This document shows positions 1 to 8,981 of a stretch of 64,000 nt of DNA, piece after piece. A program made the position numbers and the translations under genes. This DNA is from Bradyrhizobium sp. BRP22 (lineage in GTDB: Bacteria > Pseudomonadota > Alphaproteobacteria > Rhizobiales > Xanthobacteraceae). Within the stretch, counting starts at the first letter, position 1. Each line of letters begins with the position of its first letter. Location of the stretch: NCBI RefSeq assembly GCF_020194175.1, contig NZ_JADYVX010000033.1, forward strand, positions 29,102-93,101. The letters are read 5' to 3'. Under the pieces are notes generated by a model. It saw only the letters and a list, made by a program, of their open reading frames with translations. It had not been told where the DNA came from and searched no databases.

Positions 1-1
1 C

Positions 2-1081
2 GCGCATGATTTCAACAATATCCTCACCGTCATCACCGGCACGATCGAGATCCTGGCCGATGCGGTGAAGCACGAACCGCAACTGGCCGCGATCACCAAG
101 ATGATCGACGAGGCGGCGGCGCGCGGCGCCGAGCTCACGCAGCATCTGCTGGCATTCGCCCGCAAGCAGCCGCTGGATCCGCGCGAGGTCGATGTCAACC
201 TGCTGATCGTCGAGACCACCAAGCTGCTGCAGCGGACGCTCGGCGAGCATGTCGAGATCGAATCGATCTTCGAGGACGAGACCTGCCTTGCGATCGTCGA
301 CCCCAACCAGCTCGTCACCGCGATCCTCAACCTCGCGCTCAATGCTCGCGATGCGATGCCTGATGGCGGCAAGCTCGTGCTCGAGACAGGCACCGTCTTC
401 CTCGACGAAACCTACGCCAAACTGCAGGGCGACGTCCGTCCGGGGCGCTATGCGATGATCGCGGTGAGCGACACCGGCACCGGAATCCCGGCCGACATCA
501 TCGACAAGGTGTTCAATCCGTTCTTCACGTCGAAGGGACCCGGCAAGGGCACCGGGCTTGGCCTGAGCATGGTCTACGGCTTCATCAAGCAGTCGGCCGG
601 ACACATCAAGATCTACAGCGAGGAAGGCCACGGCACCACGGTCAGGATGTACCTGCCGCCCGCGACCAGCGCGACGGCGACGATCGAGACGGCGCCCGCA
701 GCAAAACTCGAGGGCGGCAACGAGACCATCCTCGTCGTCGAGGACGACAAGCTGGTGCGCGACTATGTGCTGACGCAACTGCACTCGCTCGGCTATGTCA
801 CGCTGGATGCGGCGAACGCCGCGGCGGCGCTGGCGATCGCCCGCGCGGACCGGCCCTTCGACCTCCTGTTCACCGACGTGATCATGCCCGGCATGAACGG
901 GCGCCAGCTTGCCGAGGAGATCCGCAGACTGAAGCCCGACGTGAAGGTGCTGTTCACCTCGGGCTATACCGAGAACGCCATCATCCATCACGGCCGGCTC
1001 GACGAAGGCGTGCTGCTGCTGGCAAAGCCCTATCGCAAATCGGACATGGCGATCATGATCCGCAAGGCGCTGGGCGCGTAG
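2..1081 (+). CDS. Hybrid sensor histidine kinase, 3' part (5' end outside window)
   Basis: Autophosphorylating sensor kinase fused to a receiver domain; the sensory part lies upstream of the window. The frame is open from base 2 and begins inside the H-box (AHDFNNILTVI), so the phospho-accepting His is residue 2 of this fragment. An HATPase domain follows with the N-box (NLALNARDAM), G1 (DTGTGIP) and G2 (GTGLGLS) motifs. After a short linker comes a C-terminal REC domain with acidic residues VVEDD, phospho-acceptor Asp near residue 292 (FTDVIMPG) and the conserved Lys (AKPY). It converges on the FixJ-type regulator at 1160-1807, a plausible but unproven partner. Confidence 0.93.
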   Translation, partial: AHDFNNILTVITGTIEILADAVKHEPQLAAITKMIDEAAARGAELTQHLLAFARKQPLDPREVDVNLLIVETTKLLQRTLGEHVEIESIFEDETCLAIVDPNQLVTAILNLALNARDAMPDGGKLVLETGTVFLDETYAKLQGDVRPGRYAMIAVSDTGTGIPADIIDKVFNPFFTSKGPGKGTGLGLSMVYGFIKQSAGHIKIYSEEGHGTTVRMYLPPATSATATIETAPAAKLEGGNETILVVEDDKLVRDYVLTQLHSLGYVTLDAANAAAALAIARADRPFDLLFTDVIMPGMNGRQLAEEIRRLKPDVKVLFTSGYTENAIIHHGRLDEGVLLLAKPYRKSDMAIMIRKALGA

Positions 1082-1119
1082 GTGCGACGGATTGCAACAA
1101 CTCGCGCAACAATCACGCT

Positions 1120-1146
1120 GTCGTCCCGGCCTCGAGCCGGGACGAC
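1120..1146. terminator. Perfect palindrome between convergent genes, likely bidirectional terminator/REP unit
   Basis: GTCGTCCCGGC and GCCGGGACGAC form a perfect 11-bp stem with a 5-nt loop, 39 bp after the kinase stop and just before the response regulator stop on the other strand. The same core (CCCGGGACGAC) recurs at 47.1 kb, so it is also a dispersed repeat unit. There is no U-tract; terminator function is inferred from position. Confidence 0.6.
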
Positions 1147-1159
1147 ATGCTACAACACA

Positions 1160-1807
1160 TTAAGCAGAGCGCTGCTGTTGCTGCTGCGCGGTCATCACGA
1201 TGCGCACGAGGTCAGCGGCATTCCTGGCACCGAGCTTCTTCATGATGTTGGCGCGATGGTCCTCGATCGTGCGCGGGCTGATGCCGAGGGAACGCCCCGC
1301 TTCCTTGTTGGAAGCGCCCGCCGTGAATTGTTCCAGCACCTCGCGCTCGCGCCGCGTGAGCGGCTCGCGCCCCGGAAAATGCAGCGTCGCAATTCGCGAC
1401 GCGGAACTGTCGGCCTGCCGCCGCGTATAGGCGCCGATTGCCTCATCGAGGCGAGCGACGATTTCGCTGCCGCGGAACGGCTTTTCGATGAAGTCGAGCG
1501 CGCCGTTCTTGATGGCACTGACGGCCATCGCGATGTCGCCCTGCCCCGAGATCATGAAGATCGGCGCCGGATAATCCTCGCCGTGCAGTTCCCTTAGGAT
1601 ATCGAGGCCGGATTTGCCGGGGATGTGGACGTCGAGCAGGATGCAGGCTGGCGTCCTGGTTCGCGCCACCGACAACAGCGCGGCGCCGTCGGCAAAGCAG
1701 ATCACCTGATAGCCGGCTGCGGACAGAACCATCGAAAGCGTGTCGCGGACGGCGGGATCGTCATCGACTACGAAGATCTCCCCACGGGAGGAAACACTCT
1801 CAGCCAT
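1160..1807 (-). CDS. FixJ-family response regulator (REC + LuxR-type HTH)
   Basis: Two-domain transcriptional regulator of 215 aa. The receiver spans about residues 10-123, with acidic pocket VVDDD, phospho-acceptor Asp59 (ILLDVHIPG), switch Ser88 and Lys110 (FIEKPF). The LuxR/FixJ HTH occupies about 148-207, opening with LTRREREVLEQF and carrying a recognition helix around RTIEDHRANIMKKLGA. The start is ATG. A perfect dyad lies 74-89 bp upstream (1881-1896). The HTH closely resembles that of the regulator at 9159-9779, so the two may share sites. The protein ends in a run of five Gln. Confidence 0.93.
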   Translation of the reverse strand: MAESVSSRGEIFVVDDDPAVRDTLSMVLSAAGYQVICFADGAALLSVARTRTPACILLDVHIPGKSGLDILRELHGEDYPAPIFMISGQGDIAMAVSAIKNGALDFIEKPFRGSEIVARLDEAIGAYTRRQADSSASRIATLHFPGREPLTRREREVLEQFTAGASNKEAGRSLGISPRTIEDHRANIMKKLGARNAADLVRIVMTAQQQQQRSA

Positions 1808-1880
1808 AGGTCATTCGTCCCTGAGTGGTGAAACCTGGCAAACCGAAACCATGACTCCGCTCGACATCGCATCGAATTGG

Positions 1881-1896
1881 CCCGTATTTGTACGGG
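1881..1896. promoter_or_regulatory. GTA-N4-TAC dyad upstream of the response regulator
   Basis: CCCGTATTTGTACGGG: perfect 6-bp arms around a 4-bp spacer, in the divergent region between the FixJ-type regulator (start 1807) and the small gene at 1960. A looser relative (CCCTA-AAGG-TAGGG, 1929-1942) lies just before the small gene. The same dyad class recurs at 6454, 6495, 8643, 9826, 9930 and 37913. Binding by a FixJ/LuxR-type HTH protein is inference. Confidence 0.5.
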
Positions 1897-1959
1897 ACGA
1901 TGGCTTAACGCACAAGTAGCACCGCGGTCCCTAAAGGTAGGGTACAGTGGAGAATGCGC

Positions 1960-2271
1960 ATGCAGAAAGCCGCAGAAAACAACATTGCCACCGAGACCGT
2001 CGAGGGAAACGACGCCTATCGATCGATCGTCTCGGACCTGAAGTGCCTGATCGGGCAGGTGCAGGCGAGCCTGTCGCGGGTCGAGAGCGCGATCGCCTGC
2101 GAAGCCTCGCTGGCGTCCGCGGAGGCCATCGACGATGACATTATCGTGCTGGACGACATCACACCGCGCTATGCCAGAGCGGGCGAGGTGTTGAAGGCGT
2201 GCGACGCCGATCTCGGCGCCGCCCTTGAGTTCCTGCTCGAAGTGAAGGCAATGGAGCACCGCCTGAACTAG
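1960..2271 (+). CDS. Hypothetical protein, 103 aa
   Basis: Small acidic, helix-rich soluble protein with no signal peptide or membrane segment. The ATG at 1960 is preferred because GGAG lies 7 nt upstream; an ATG at 1954 in the same frame is too close to that site. No recognised domain. It is transcribed divergently from the response regulator and shares with it a region containing one perfect and one imperfect dyad, so co-regulation is possible. Confidence 0.6.
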   Translation: MQKAAENNIATETVEGNDAYRSIVSDLKCLIGQVQASLSRVESAIACEASLASAEAIDDDIIVLDDITPRYARAGEVLKACDADLGAALEFLLEVKAMEHRLN

Positions 2272-2339
2272 CTTGCGGTTTTCGGTTCCCTCGCATGGCA
2301 GTGGTGGTGGCGTCGCAGCTCCGCCGGCGATGCGGCGCC

Positions 2340-2657
2340 TCAGGAATCGATAAGTTCGGCCGTCGTGGTGGGGCGCTTTTTCATGGGCTTGCCGCGGATG
2401 AACTGGATGTCCATCTCGGTGCCGTTGACGCGGACCAGTTCGCAGCGGCGATAGGCGAGCCCGGTCGAAGACAGCAGCAGGAAGAACTCCTTAAGGTTAA
2501 GGCCCTGGATGGAGCCTTCGACGGTCAGGACCGCGTCATTCTCGGAGATGGCGTTGAGCACGCAATTGCGCCGCCAGGTTCCATCGATGGCCATGATGCA
2601 TACGTCATAACCGCGGCTGAATGTCACCCGATCCGTTCCGCTGCCTGCTTCCTTCAT
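2340..2657 (-). CDS. PilZ-like small protein, third gene of cheY-cheR operon
   Basis: A 105-aa protein starting 3 bp after the cheR stop, so almost certainly translated with it. A beta-rich pattern with VRVNGTEMDIQF near the C-terminus resembles the PilZ c-di-GMP-binding fold, but a clear RxxxR motif is not obvious; WRRNC near residue 28 is the nearest Arg pair. The position in a chemotaxis operon fits a role in motility control. The PilZ assignment is tentative. Confidence 0.7.
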   Translation of the reverse strand: MKEAGSGTDRVTFSRGYDVCIMAIDGTWRRNCVLNAISENDAVLTVEGSIQGLNLKEFFLLLSSTGLAYRRCELVRVNGTEMDIQFIRGKPMKKRPTTTAELIDS

Positions 2658-2660
2658 CTG

Positions 2661-3536
2661 TCAGCGTCCTCCGATCACGGCCATCCTGGGCGTGGCGGCG
2701 GGCGCCATCGGAGCGGCCGCTGGCCGCGCGCCGGTCGGCCGATAGAGGCCGCGCTTCTCAGGACAGGGTTTGAAGACGTCGGTCAGGCCGACGACGGTTT
2801 CTGCGGCGCCGAGCACCAGGAAGCCATCGGTCTCGAGCGACCTGGCGAGGCGGCTGAAGATGTTAATCTTGGTGTCCTGGTCGAAATAGATCAGCACGTT
2901 GCGGCAGAAGATGACGTCGAAAGTGCCGAGCTGCGCGAAGTCATGCAGCAGGTTGAGCTGTCGATGCTGCACCATGGCGCGGATGTCGGCATTGATCTGC
3001 CAGAGCTCGCCGTTCTGCTTGAAGTACTTGACCAGCAACTGGATCGGCAGGCCGCGCTGCACTTCGAACTGGCTGTAGATGCCGGCCTTGGATTTCTCCA
3101 GCACCTCCTGCGACAGATCGGTCGCGAGAATCTCGGTGCGCCAGCCCGCAAGCTGCGCACCCATCTCCTTCAGGCACATCGCCAGCGAATACGGCTCCTG
3201 CCCGGTCGAACCGGCAGCGCACCAGATCCGGATCGTCCTGCGGCTCGACCGCGCCTTCAACAGTTCCGGGATGATCGCATTGCGGAAATGATCGAACGGC
3301 GCCTTGTCGCGGAAGAAGAAGGTCTCGTTGGTGGTCATGGCTTCGACCGCCTGCGCGATATGGCTGGCCGAGCCGGCCTTCATCTTCTGCACGAGATCGT
3401 CGATGCCGGAGAGGCCGCATTTGCGCGACAGCGGCAGCAGCCGGCTTTCGATCAGATATTGCTTGTCCGCGGACAGGTCGAGACCGGAATGGTCCTTGAA
3501 CAGTTTACGCAGATACTCGTAGTCGGGAGAATTCAC
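2661..3536 (-). CDS. cheR: Chemotaxis protein-glutamate O-methyltransferase CheR
   Basis: SAM-dependent methylation of glutamates in chemoreceptors. At 291 aa it is normal for CheR. The N-terminal helical domain (MNSPDYEYLRKLFKDHSGL) is followed by TNETFFFRD, the SAM-binding loop AAGSTGQEPYSLAM, and DVIFCRNVLIYFD. An Ala/Pro-rich tail follows. It lies 30 bp after cheY and 3 bp before the PilZ-like gene in the same direction. Confidence 0.97.
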   Translation of the reverse strand: MNSPDYEYLRKLFKDHSGLDLSADKQYLIESRLLPLSRKCGLSGIDDLVQKMKAGSASHIAQAVEAMTTNETFFFRDKAPFDHFRNAIIPELLKARSSRRTIRIWCAAGSTGQEPYSLAMCLKEMGAQLAGWRTEILATDLSQEVLEKSKAGIYSQFEVQRGLPIQLLVKYFKQNGELWQINADIRAMVQHRQLNLLHDFAQLGTFDVIFCRNVLIYFDQDTKINIFSRLARSLETDGFLVLGAAETVVGLTDVFKPCPEKRGLYRPTGARPAAAPMAPAATPRMAVIGGR

Positions 3537-3566
3537 GACAGCCTCTTCAGGAAAGGGATGACACGA

Positions 3567-3977
<411 letters not shown>

Positions 3978-4195
3978 CTGAATTCGCCTCTCGACTGTTC
4001 TTGTAGATCCTGGTCAATCGATAGACGCCAGCGGGCTCACAACCGCTTAATTTTACCGTCCGTGCGAATACGGATGGCATATTGATACCGCGCGAGGGCG
4101 CGGTGCCCGATGACGCGATCGATGGCTGCCGCCCGTCCGGGCTCGAAGGCAATGGATTCGTTGGAGTTTTGGTATGCGAGGGCGTGCCGGCCCGC

Positions 4196-4576
4196 TCAGG
4201 CCGCGGCGCGCTGCTGCTCGCGCTGCATCAGCTTGCGGATTTCCTTGAGCGCCTTGTAAAGCGCGCCGCTCGCCACGTGCTGGTTAACCAGGTCGAGCGC
4301 CTCGCGCGCACCGGCATCGGCCTCCCGCAACTCCTTGGCGAAGCCGAGATAGGCGGTCCGATAACGCTGGACGTCGTTCTTCAGATACATGGTCTGGACG
4401 CAGTGGTAGAGCCGCCGCGCCGGGGTATTGGCGGTCTCCGCGGTCACGGTGTCCCGTTCGCGCAGGATCGGCGCTTCGCCGTCGATCAGGAAGGAAGTGC
4501 GGGTGCCGGAGTTGATCAGCACGGTCTCGCCGATGACGATCCGTTCAAACGGCTTCAGCTCGACGCGTAACGGCAT
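4196..4576 (-). CDS. flbT: Flagellin synthesis post-transcriptional regulator FlbT
   Basis: The 126-aa protein matches FlbT along its length, opening MPLRVELKPFERIVIGETV and containing LYHCVQTMYL. FlbT proteins act at the 5' UTR of flagellin mRNA and normally work with FlaF. The gene lies directly downstream of the flagellin gene, same strand, separated by a strong hairpin at 4713-4738. No flaF is seen nearby. Confidence 0.95.
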   Translation of the reverse strand: MPLRVELKPFERIVIGETVLINSGTRTSFLIDGEAPILRERDTVTAETANTPARRLYHCVQTMYLKNDVQRYRTAYLGFAKELREADAGAREALDLVNQHVASGALYKALKEIRKLMQREQQRAAA

Positions 4577-4712
4577 GATCGTCTCCTTTTCTAGGCAACG
4601 GCTTTTCTAGGCAACGGCGGGGGGCGTCTAGCCGCCCTCGATCTTTGAAGTCCTGGTCGCGCGAACCGGCGATGGACGGGCCGCCGTCCCGTGTCGCGAT
4701 CGTTCAGTCCGA

Positions 4713-4738
4713 AAGCGGCGGAGTTGCCTCCGCCGCTT
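4713..4738 (-). terminator. Flagellin gene terminator
   Basis: Perfect 11-bp stem (AAGCGGCGGAG / CTCCGCCGCTT) with a 4-nt loop, 25 bp past the flagellin stop. On the minus strand the stem is followed by TTTC. It would separate the abundant flagellin message from flbT. Confidence 0.75.
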
Positions 4739-4762
4739 CCGTGTTCGGTTTCGTCGCAGAGC

Positions 4763-6343
4763 TCAACGGAGCAGCTGGAGCACGCTCTGCTGGCTCTGGT
4801 TGGCGAGCGCCAGCGCGGACACCGCGATCGACTGGCGGGTCGACAGCGCCTGGCTGTTGGCCGCTTCCTCGTTGGTGTCGGCCAGCGTCAGGTTCGACGA
4901 GCCGGTCTGCAGCACGTTGATCAGGTTCTTGGAGAAGTCCTGACGGATCTGCACGACCGACAGGTTCGAACCGAAGGCCGACGCCTGCGAACGCAGCGTG
5001 CTCGACGCGTTGTTCAGCGCGGTGAGAACCTTCTGGGTGGTGTCGTTGTCGATGAAGTCGGTCCCGGCAGTCAGCGCCGCCAGGCCGAGGCCGGCCGGAT
5101 CGTCGGTCACCCCGTTGATCGTCAGCTGCGACTTGCCGGTTTCGTTGAACACCAGCTTGAGCTGATCGCCGTTCAGCAGGTTGATGCCGTTGAAGGAGGC
5201 ATCCTGCGCCGTCGTCTTGATCTGGTCGATCACGATATTGTACTGGCGGACCAGATCGGCGCGGGTGTTCTGCGCGTTGACATCCTTGACCGGAGCGGCC
5301 GTGGTGAGCGTCCCGAGCAGACCGGAGGCACCCGTGGCGCTGCCGGTGATCTTGCCGGTCAGATCAACCGACGCATCGTCGTTCGCGGTCGTGATGCTCA
5401 GCTTGCCATCGCTGGAGAGCGAGGCCACCAGGTTGCTGTCGGCGAGCTTCTTGTTCAGATCGTCCAGGGTGTTTACCGCACCGGTGCCGGTTCCGATGGT
5501 GATGTTCTGAGCCGCCTTGCTGCCGATCGCAGCGATGCTGAGGACCTGGTTATCCTTGGTGTTGGTCGGCTTGGTCTCACCTGCGGTAAGACCCAGCTTG
5601 GCGAGGACCGTGCTGGACCCACCAAGGGTGATGCTGTTCGTCTTGTCAGCGGCGGCGTTGCTGATGGTCAGGACGTTTCCGGCGCTGACCGACGATGTAC
5701 CACCGGTGATGCCATTGATCGCGGAGAGAACATCCGCCACCGTCGAGTCCGTGGCGCCCGCGGTGTACGTCAGGTTGATCGTGACGTTGCCTGCAGCGTC
5801 CGTGGTCGAGGCCGCGGTCGCGGCCGCGCCGCCCGTCGCGAAGGTGATCGTCTTGCCATTGACCGTGAACGAGTCACCGTTGGCAAATCCAGCCGCAGTG
5901 GTGGTCTCGGTGCCGAGAAGGTTGGTCACCGCGGTGCCGCTCACGGTCGCAGCCGTATCGGCAGTGCCGATCAGGTTGGTGGCGGTCGCGCCAGTGATAA
6001 CCGCCGACGTGGCGGTCGACTTCGACGAATAGCCCGAGGTCGCCTGCAGCGCCTGGTTGGCGATCGACTTGGCGCTGTCGACCAGCTTCTGCAGCGAGGT
6101 GATGCCGGTGTTGGCTGCCTGCAGCACCTGCACGCCATTGCCGATGCCATCGAGCAGGTTGTTGATGTCGCTGGCGCGGTTGTCGAGCGAAGCGGCGGTG
6201 AAATAGTTGGTGGGATTGTCGAGGGCCGAGTTGACCTTCTTGCCGGTGGAGAGGTGGCTCTGCGTGGTGGCGAGCAGATCAGCGGTCGACTGCAGCGAGA
6301 GCAGGTTCTGGCGAACCGAAGCCGAAAGAATAATGCCGGACAT
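4763..6343 (-). CDS. Flagellin (filament protein)
   Basis: Structural subunit of the flagellar filament, 526 aa. The N-terminal D0/D1 region starts MSGIILSASVRQNLLSLQ and contains LSTGKKVNSALDNPTNYF. The C-terminal D1/D0 region contains DFSKNLINVLQTGSSNLTLADTNEEAANS-like sequence and ends near SQQSVLQLLR. The central part is long, Thr/Ala/Gly-rich and variable, as for surface-exposed D2/D3 domains. The ATG at 6343 is chosen because it matches the canonical flagellin N-terminus and has AAGGG upstream; the longer frame to 6418 adds an unrelated 25 residues. Confidence 0.96.
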   Translation of the reverse strand: MSGIILSASVRQNLLSLQSTADLLATTQSHLSTGKKVNSALDNPTNYFTAASLDNRASDINNLLDGIGNGVQVLQAANTGITSLQKLVDSAKSIANQALQATSGYSSKSTATSAVITGATATNLIGTADTAATVSGTAVTNLLGTETTTAAGFANGDSFTVNGKTITFATGGAAATAASTTDAAGNVTINLTYTAGATDSTVADVLSAINGITGGTSSVSAGNVLTISNAAADKTNSITLGGSSTVLAKLGLTAGETKPTNTKDNQVLSIAAIGSKAAQNITIGTGTGAVNTLDDLNKKLADSNLVASLSSDGKLSITTANDDASVDLTGKITGSATGASGLLGTLTTAAPVKDVNAQNTRADLVRQYNIVIDQIKTTAQDASFNGINLLNGDQLKLVFNETGKSQLTINGVTDDPAGLGLAALTAGTDFIDNDTTQKVLTALNNASSTLRSQASAFGSNLSVVQIRQDFSKNLINVLQTGSSNLTLADTNEEAANSQALSTRQSIAVSALALANQSQQSVLQLLR

Positions 6344-6453
6344 AGTTTGATACCCTTCTGGATGAACACACGATTGACGCAGTCGTCCGGAAATTTCACT
6401 CCGGCGACCGTGCCACACTGTTCCGGCGGCGCTACCCGTTCGTTAAATCGCTC

Positions 6454-6471
6454 CTCAGTACAAATACCCAG
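6454..6471. promoter_or_regulatory. GTA-N4-TAC dyad 1 upstream of flagellin
   Basis: CTCAGTACAAATACCCAG: imperfect dyad with the GTA-N4-TAC core and one arm (CTCAGTA) identical to those at 6495, 9826 and 9930. Lies 111 bp upstream of the flagellin start codon. Confidence 0.4.
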
Positions 6472-6494
6472 AAAATGCGTATGCAGACCTGTTT

Positions 6495-6512
6495 CTCAGT
6501 AGTTCTACTGAG
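6495..6512. promoter_or_regulatory. GTA-N4-TAC dyad 2 upstream of flagellin
   Basis: CTCAGTAGTTCTACTGAG: perfect 8-bp arms with a 2-bp spacer, the strongest member of the dyad class in this window. It is 41 bp from the preceding dyad, which is close to four helical turns centre to centre. Confidence 0.5.
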
Positions 6513-6985
6513 ATGATCGCGTGTGTGATGCGCAGATCGGAACAGCAGCACGCGCGATGGATTGCGTTCGCCGATCGCGGATCGCGGACAATTTGTCGTC
6601 GTCGATAGATAGCGAGTGATAGCGATGAGTTTTATTCAAATCGCGGCCGCGCGTCTCTCTGTTCGAGCATCGTCTGTGCGCGAACGCTTCGCGTTTGTCT
6701 CTTCGGATTAAAGGCAGCCGCGCGGCGCCGATAAGTTCCCCTCAATCATGCCGAGCAGTATTGCAGCTACGCACGCGCGCAAATCCTTCACCGCTTGCGC
6801 GCGAGAATCAACATGCTGTTCCGGTTCGGTCGCAAACAACGCGGTTTGTCTGCCCGGTAAGGTGTGTATAGCCACAAACGCGTAACCCTTGTGCAATCGT
6901 CTGAGCAAGCTATTCTTCCTTCAATCGACACGCCAAGAGTAGGTGACGCGAGACGGTGAGCTCCCGCCTTTCGGCAGGAGAGGGA

Positions 6986-7693
6986 ATGTCAGGATCATCG
7001 CGTCCTTCCAATCATCTGTTGCAGACTCTCCCGGCCGCGGAATTCGAGTTGCTGCGTCCACATCTCGCAACCGTCGACCTGGCCAAGCACGCCGTGCTGT
7101 TTGAGGCGGGCGCGCCGATCGGCGATGTCTATCTGCCGCACGGCGGCATGGTCTCGATGATCGTCAGCTTCGCCGAGGGAGAGACGGTGGAAGTCGCCAA
7201 GATCGGCCGCGACAGCATCGTCGGCGGCGCTGCCGCGCTCCATGACGGGCCATCGCTTGCCGACGCCGTTGTGATTGTACCCGGGGTCGCCTCCGTTATC
7301 GCCGCCGATCGCCTGCGTGCCTTGATCGAGGGAAGCGGCGTCCTGCGGGATCTCCTGGTCAGGCATCAGCAGGCGCTGTCCGTGCAGGCCCAGCAAGCCG
7401 CCACATGCCACGCATCGCACACGGTCGAATCCCGCCTCTCGCGCTGGTTGCTGCACGCCCGAGAGTTGTGTGACGGCGAACCGTTGCCGCTGACGCAGGA
7501 ATCCTTGGCGCAATTGCTCGGCGTCCGGCGCAATGCCGTTTCGATCGTGGCACACGCATTCCAGGAGGCGGGCCTGATCCGCTACAGTCGCGGGAATATC
7601 GAAATCATCGATCTCGAGGGCCTGCAGAAAGTCGCCTGCGAATGCTATACCGCCGTGAGGACGCAATGCGGTCGACTGCTCAAGACGGGATGA
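6986..7693 (+). CDS. Crp/Fnr-family transcriptional regulator, copy 1
   Basis: A 235-aa regulator with an N-terminal cNMP-binding-like beta-roll (about 15-130; LFEAGAPIGDVYLPHGGMVS) and a C-terminal winged HTH (about 150-220; LTQESLAQLLGVRRNAVSIVAHAFQEAG). The ATG at 6986 is preferred: it has AGGAGAGG upstream and aligns with the start of its neighbour. It lacks an Fnr-type Fe-S cysteine cluster at the N-terminus. Adjacent to and collinear with a paralogue at 7884, pointing to tandem duplication. Confidence 0.93.
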   Translation: MSGSSRPSNHLLQTLPAAEFELLRPHLATVDLAKHAVLFEAGAPIGDVYLPHGGMVSMIVSFAEGETVEVAKIGRDSIVGGAAALHDGPSLADAVVIVPGVASVIAADRLRALIEGSGVLRDLLVRHQQALSVQAQQAATCHASHTVESRLSRWLLHARELCDGEPLPLTQESLAQLLGVRRNAVSIVAHAFQEAGLIRYSRGNIEIIDLEGLQKVACECYTAVRTQCGRLLKTG

Positions 7694-7883
7694 GAACACG
7701 TGCAGGTGGCGGAACCCGCGTCGCAGGGGCCACAGTCGCCCGCAAGCATCAAATGGCACTCGTCAAATCGACAGGTTTTCCTTGCCCGCGCTGCGCGGCA
7801 AGGTCATCCTGCAACTCGGGCAGCGTGTGCGGGCTGCCAGGCCGGGACGCTCGGTTTATGAATTTATGAGGCAGGAGACTGCT

Positions 7884-8606
7884 TTGGATTCGGTTCCTCG
7901 TCCGCCGAACGGATTCTTATCCGCATTGTCGGCATCCGATTTCGAATTGATCCGCCCGCATCTTCGCACTGTCGAACTCACCCCGGACATGGTCCTGGTC
8001 GAGGTCGACGAAGTGCTGAGGCGCGCCTGGCTTCCGCACAAGGGCGCGATTTCCCTGATCGTGAAGCTAGCGCGCGGCGAGCAGGTGCAGGTCGCCATGG
8101 TCGGTCGCGACAGCATCTTCGGCGCGCTCGCCGCGCTTGGCGATCCGACCGCATTGAACAGCGCGGTGGTCGTGGTGCCCGGCATCGCTTCAACGATCGA
8201 GCTCGACCAGCTCCGTCTCGCCGCCGATCAGAGCGCGACGCTGTGTCGCGCGCTGGCGCGGCATGGGCTCGCCGTCCATGCGCAGATCCAGCAGACCGCC
8301 GGCTGCAATGCTTCCCATACCGTGGAGTCGCGACTCGCGCGCTGCCTCCTGCATACCCGCGACCTGTCCGGCAGCGACAAGATCGTGCTTACGCAGGAAG
8401 CGATGGCCCAGATGATCGGCGCACGCCGCAACAGCGTCTCGCTGGTCGCGCACACGCTTCAGCAGGCGGACTTCATCCACTACAGCCGGGGCCATATCGA
8501 GATCACCAATTTCGACGGCCTGATGAAAACCTCGTGCGAATGCTATGCGACGGTCAAGGCGCAATACACCCGCCTCGTCAGGCACGGCGAGTCCTGCACG
8601 GCTTAA
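7884..8606 (+). CDS. Crp/Fnr-family transcriptional regulator, copy 2
   Basis: A 240-aa paralogue of the upstream regulator with the same beta-roll plus winged-HTH layout (LTQEAMAQMIGARRNSVSLVAHTLQQAD). A TTG start at 7884 is chosen: GCAGGAG sits 6 nt upstream, and from here the sequence aligns residue for residue with copy 1 (SRPSNHLLQTL versus PRPPNGFLSAL). Longer in-frame starts at 7866 and 7782 have no matching sequence in copy 1. A dyad lies just after the stop at 8643-8658. Confidence 0.93.
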   Translation: MDSVPRPPNGFLSALSASDFELIRPHLRTVELTPDMVLVEVDEVLRRAWLPHKGAISLIVKLARGEQVQVAMVGRDSIFGALAALGDPTALNSAVVVVPGIASTIELDQLRLAADQSATLCRALARHGLAVHAQIQQTAGCNASHTVESRLARCLLHTRDLSGSDKIVLTQEAMAQMIGARRNSVSLVAHTLQQADFIHYSRGHIEITNFDGLMKTSCECYATVKAQYTRLVRHGESCTA

Positions 8607-8642
8607 GCGCAACGGCGCGCTTGTCTCCCGCGTGAAAATCCG

Positions 8643-8658
8643 GCCGTACTTCTACGGC
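8643..8658. promoter_or_regulatory. GTA-N4-TAC dyad upstream of small gene 8723
   Basis: GCCGTACTTCTACGGC: perfect 6-bp arms, 4-bp spacer, 65-80 bp before the next ATG. That distance is close to that of the 1881-1896 site from its gene. Confidence 0.45.
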
Positions 8659-8722
8659 TCGAAATTTTCACGGACAGCTAAGCTTAACCGACGATAATCG
8701 CCGTGAACACGGGAGAGCTGAC

Positions 8723-8971
8723 ATGTTCACGTTCGAAACGACGGACCAGAAGGAAGCCAGGCGTTTTCGTATCGCACAGTTCAACGGCAGGACCGTAACC
8801 ACGCGGTCGGCCGGCTCGACGGTGACGGGTCACGTTCGATCCATCGTGGAAAACAAGTCGAGCGTTCCGGCCGCCTGGACCATCACCATCATCCCGGAAG
8901 TCTCGAAGCCCGCGACCGTAAACCTGCGGCCCGCCCCGCGCATCCGCGCCTTCGCCGAAGATTATCTCTGA
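8723..8971 (+). CDS. Hypothetical protein, 82 aa
   Basis: Small basic protein beginning MFTFETTDQKEARRF, with a beta-rich middle (TVTGHVRSIVENKS) and no signal peptide. GGGAGAG precedes the ATG at good spacing, and the codon pattern matches the neighbours. No known domain recognised. Preceded by a GTA-N4-TAC dyad, so it may belong to the same regulon as the FixJ/LuxR-type genes here. Confidence 0.65.
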   Translation: MFTFETTDQKEARRFRIAQFNGRTVTTRSAGSTVTGHVRSIVENKSSVPAAWTITIIPEVSKPATVNLRPAPRIRAFAEDYL

Positions 8972-8981
8972 ACGACCTCCA

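Larger units (their letters stand above)
6344..6985. other. 640-bp intergenic region between flagellin and Crp-type regulator
   Basis: No convincing gene. It holds two GTA-N4-TAC dyads (6454-6471 and 6495-6512) about 110-170 bp upstream of the flagellin start. It is visibly more AT-rich than the flanking genes. A sigma-54-like TGGCAC half element occurs on the minus strand near 6405 but lacks a matching -12 element. A 66-codon TTG-initiated frame (6708-6908, minus) is not supported. Confidence 0.6.

Noticed and set aside
6395..6412. Sigma-54 promoter for flagellin (TGGCAC on the minus strand)
   Set aside because: The -24-like half is present but no GC element at the required spacing.
4691..6502. 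603-codon plus-strand frame opposite flagellin
   Set aside because: Antisense shadow; Arg/Gly-rich with no domain.
6708..6908. 66-codon minus-strand frame with TTG start in the flagellin upstream region
   Set aside because: Composition is not protein-like beyond chance, no homology recognised, and it lies in an AT-rich regulatory stretch.
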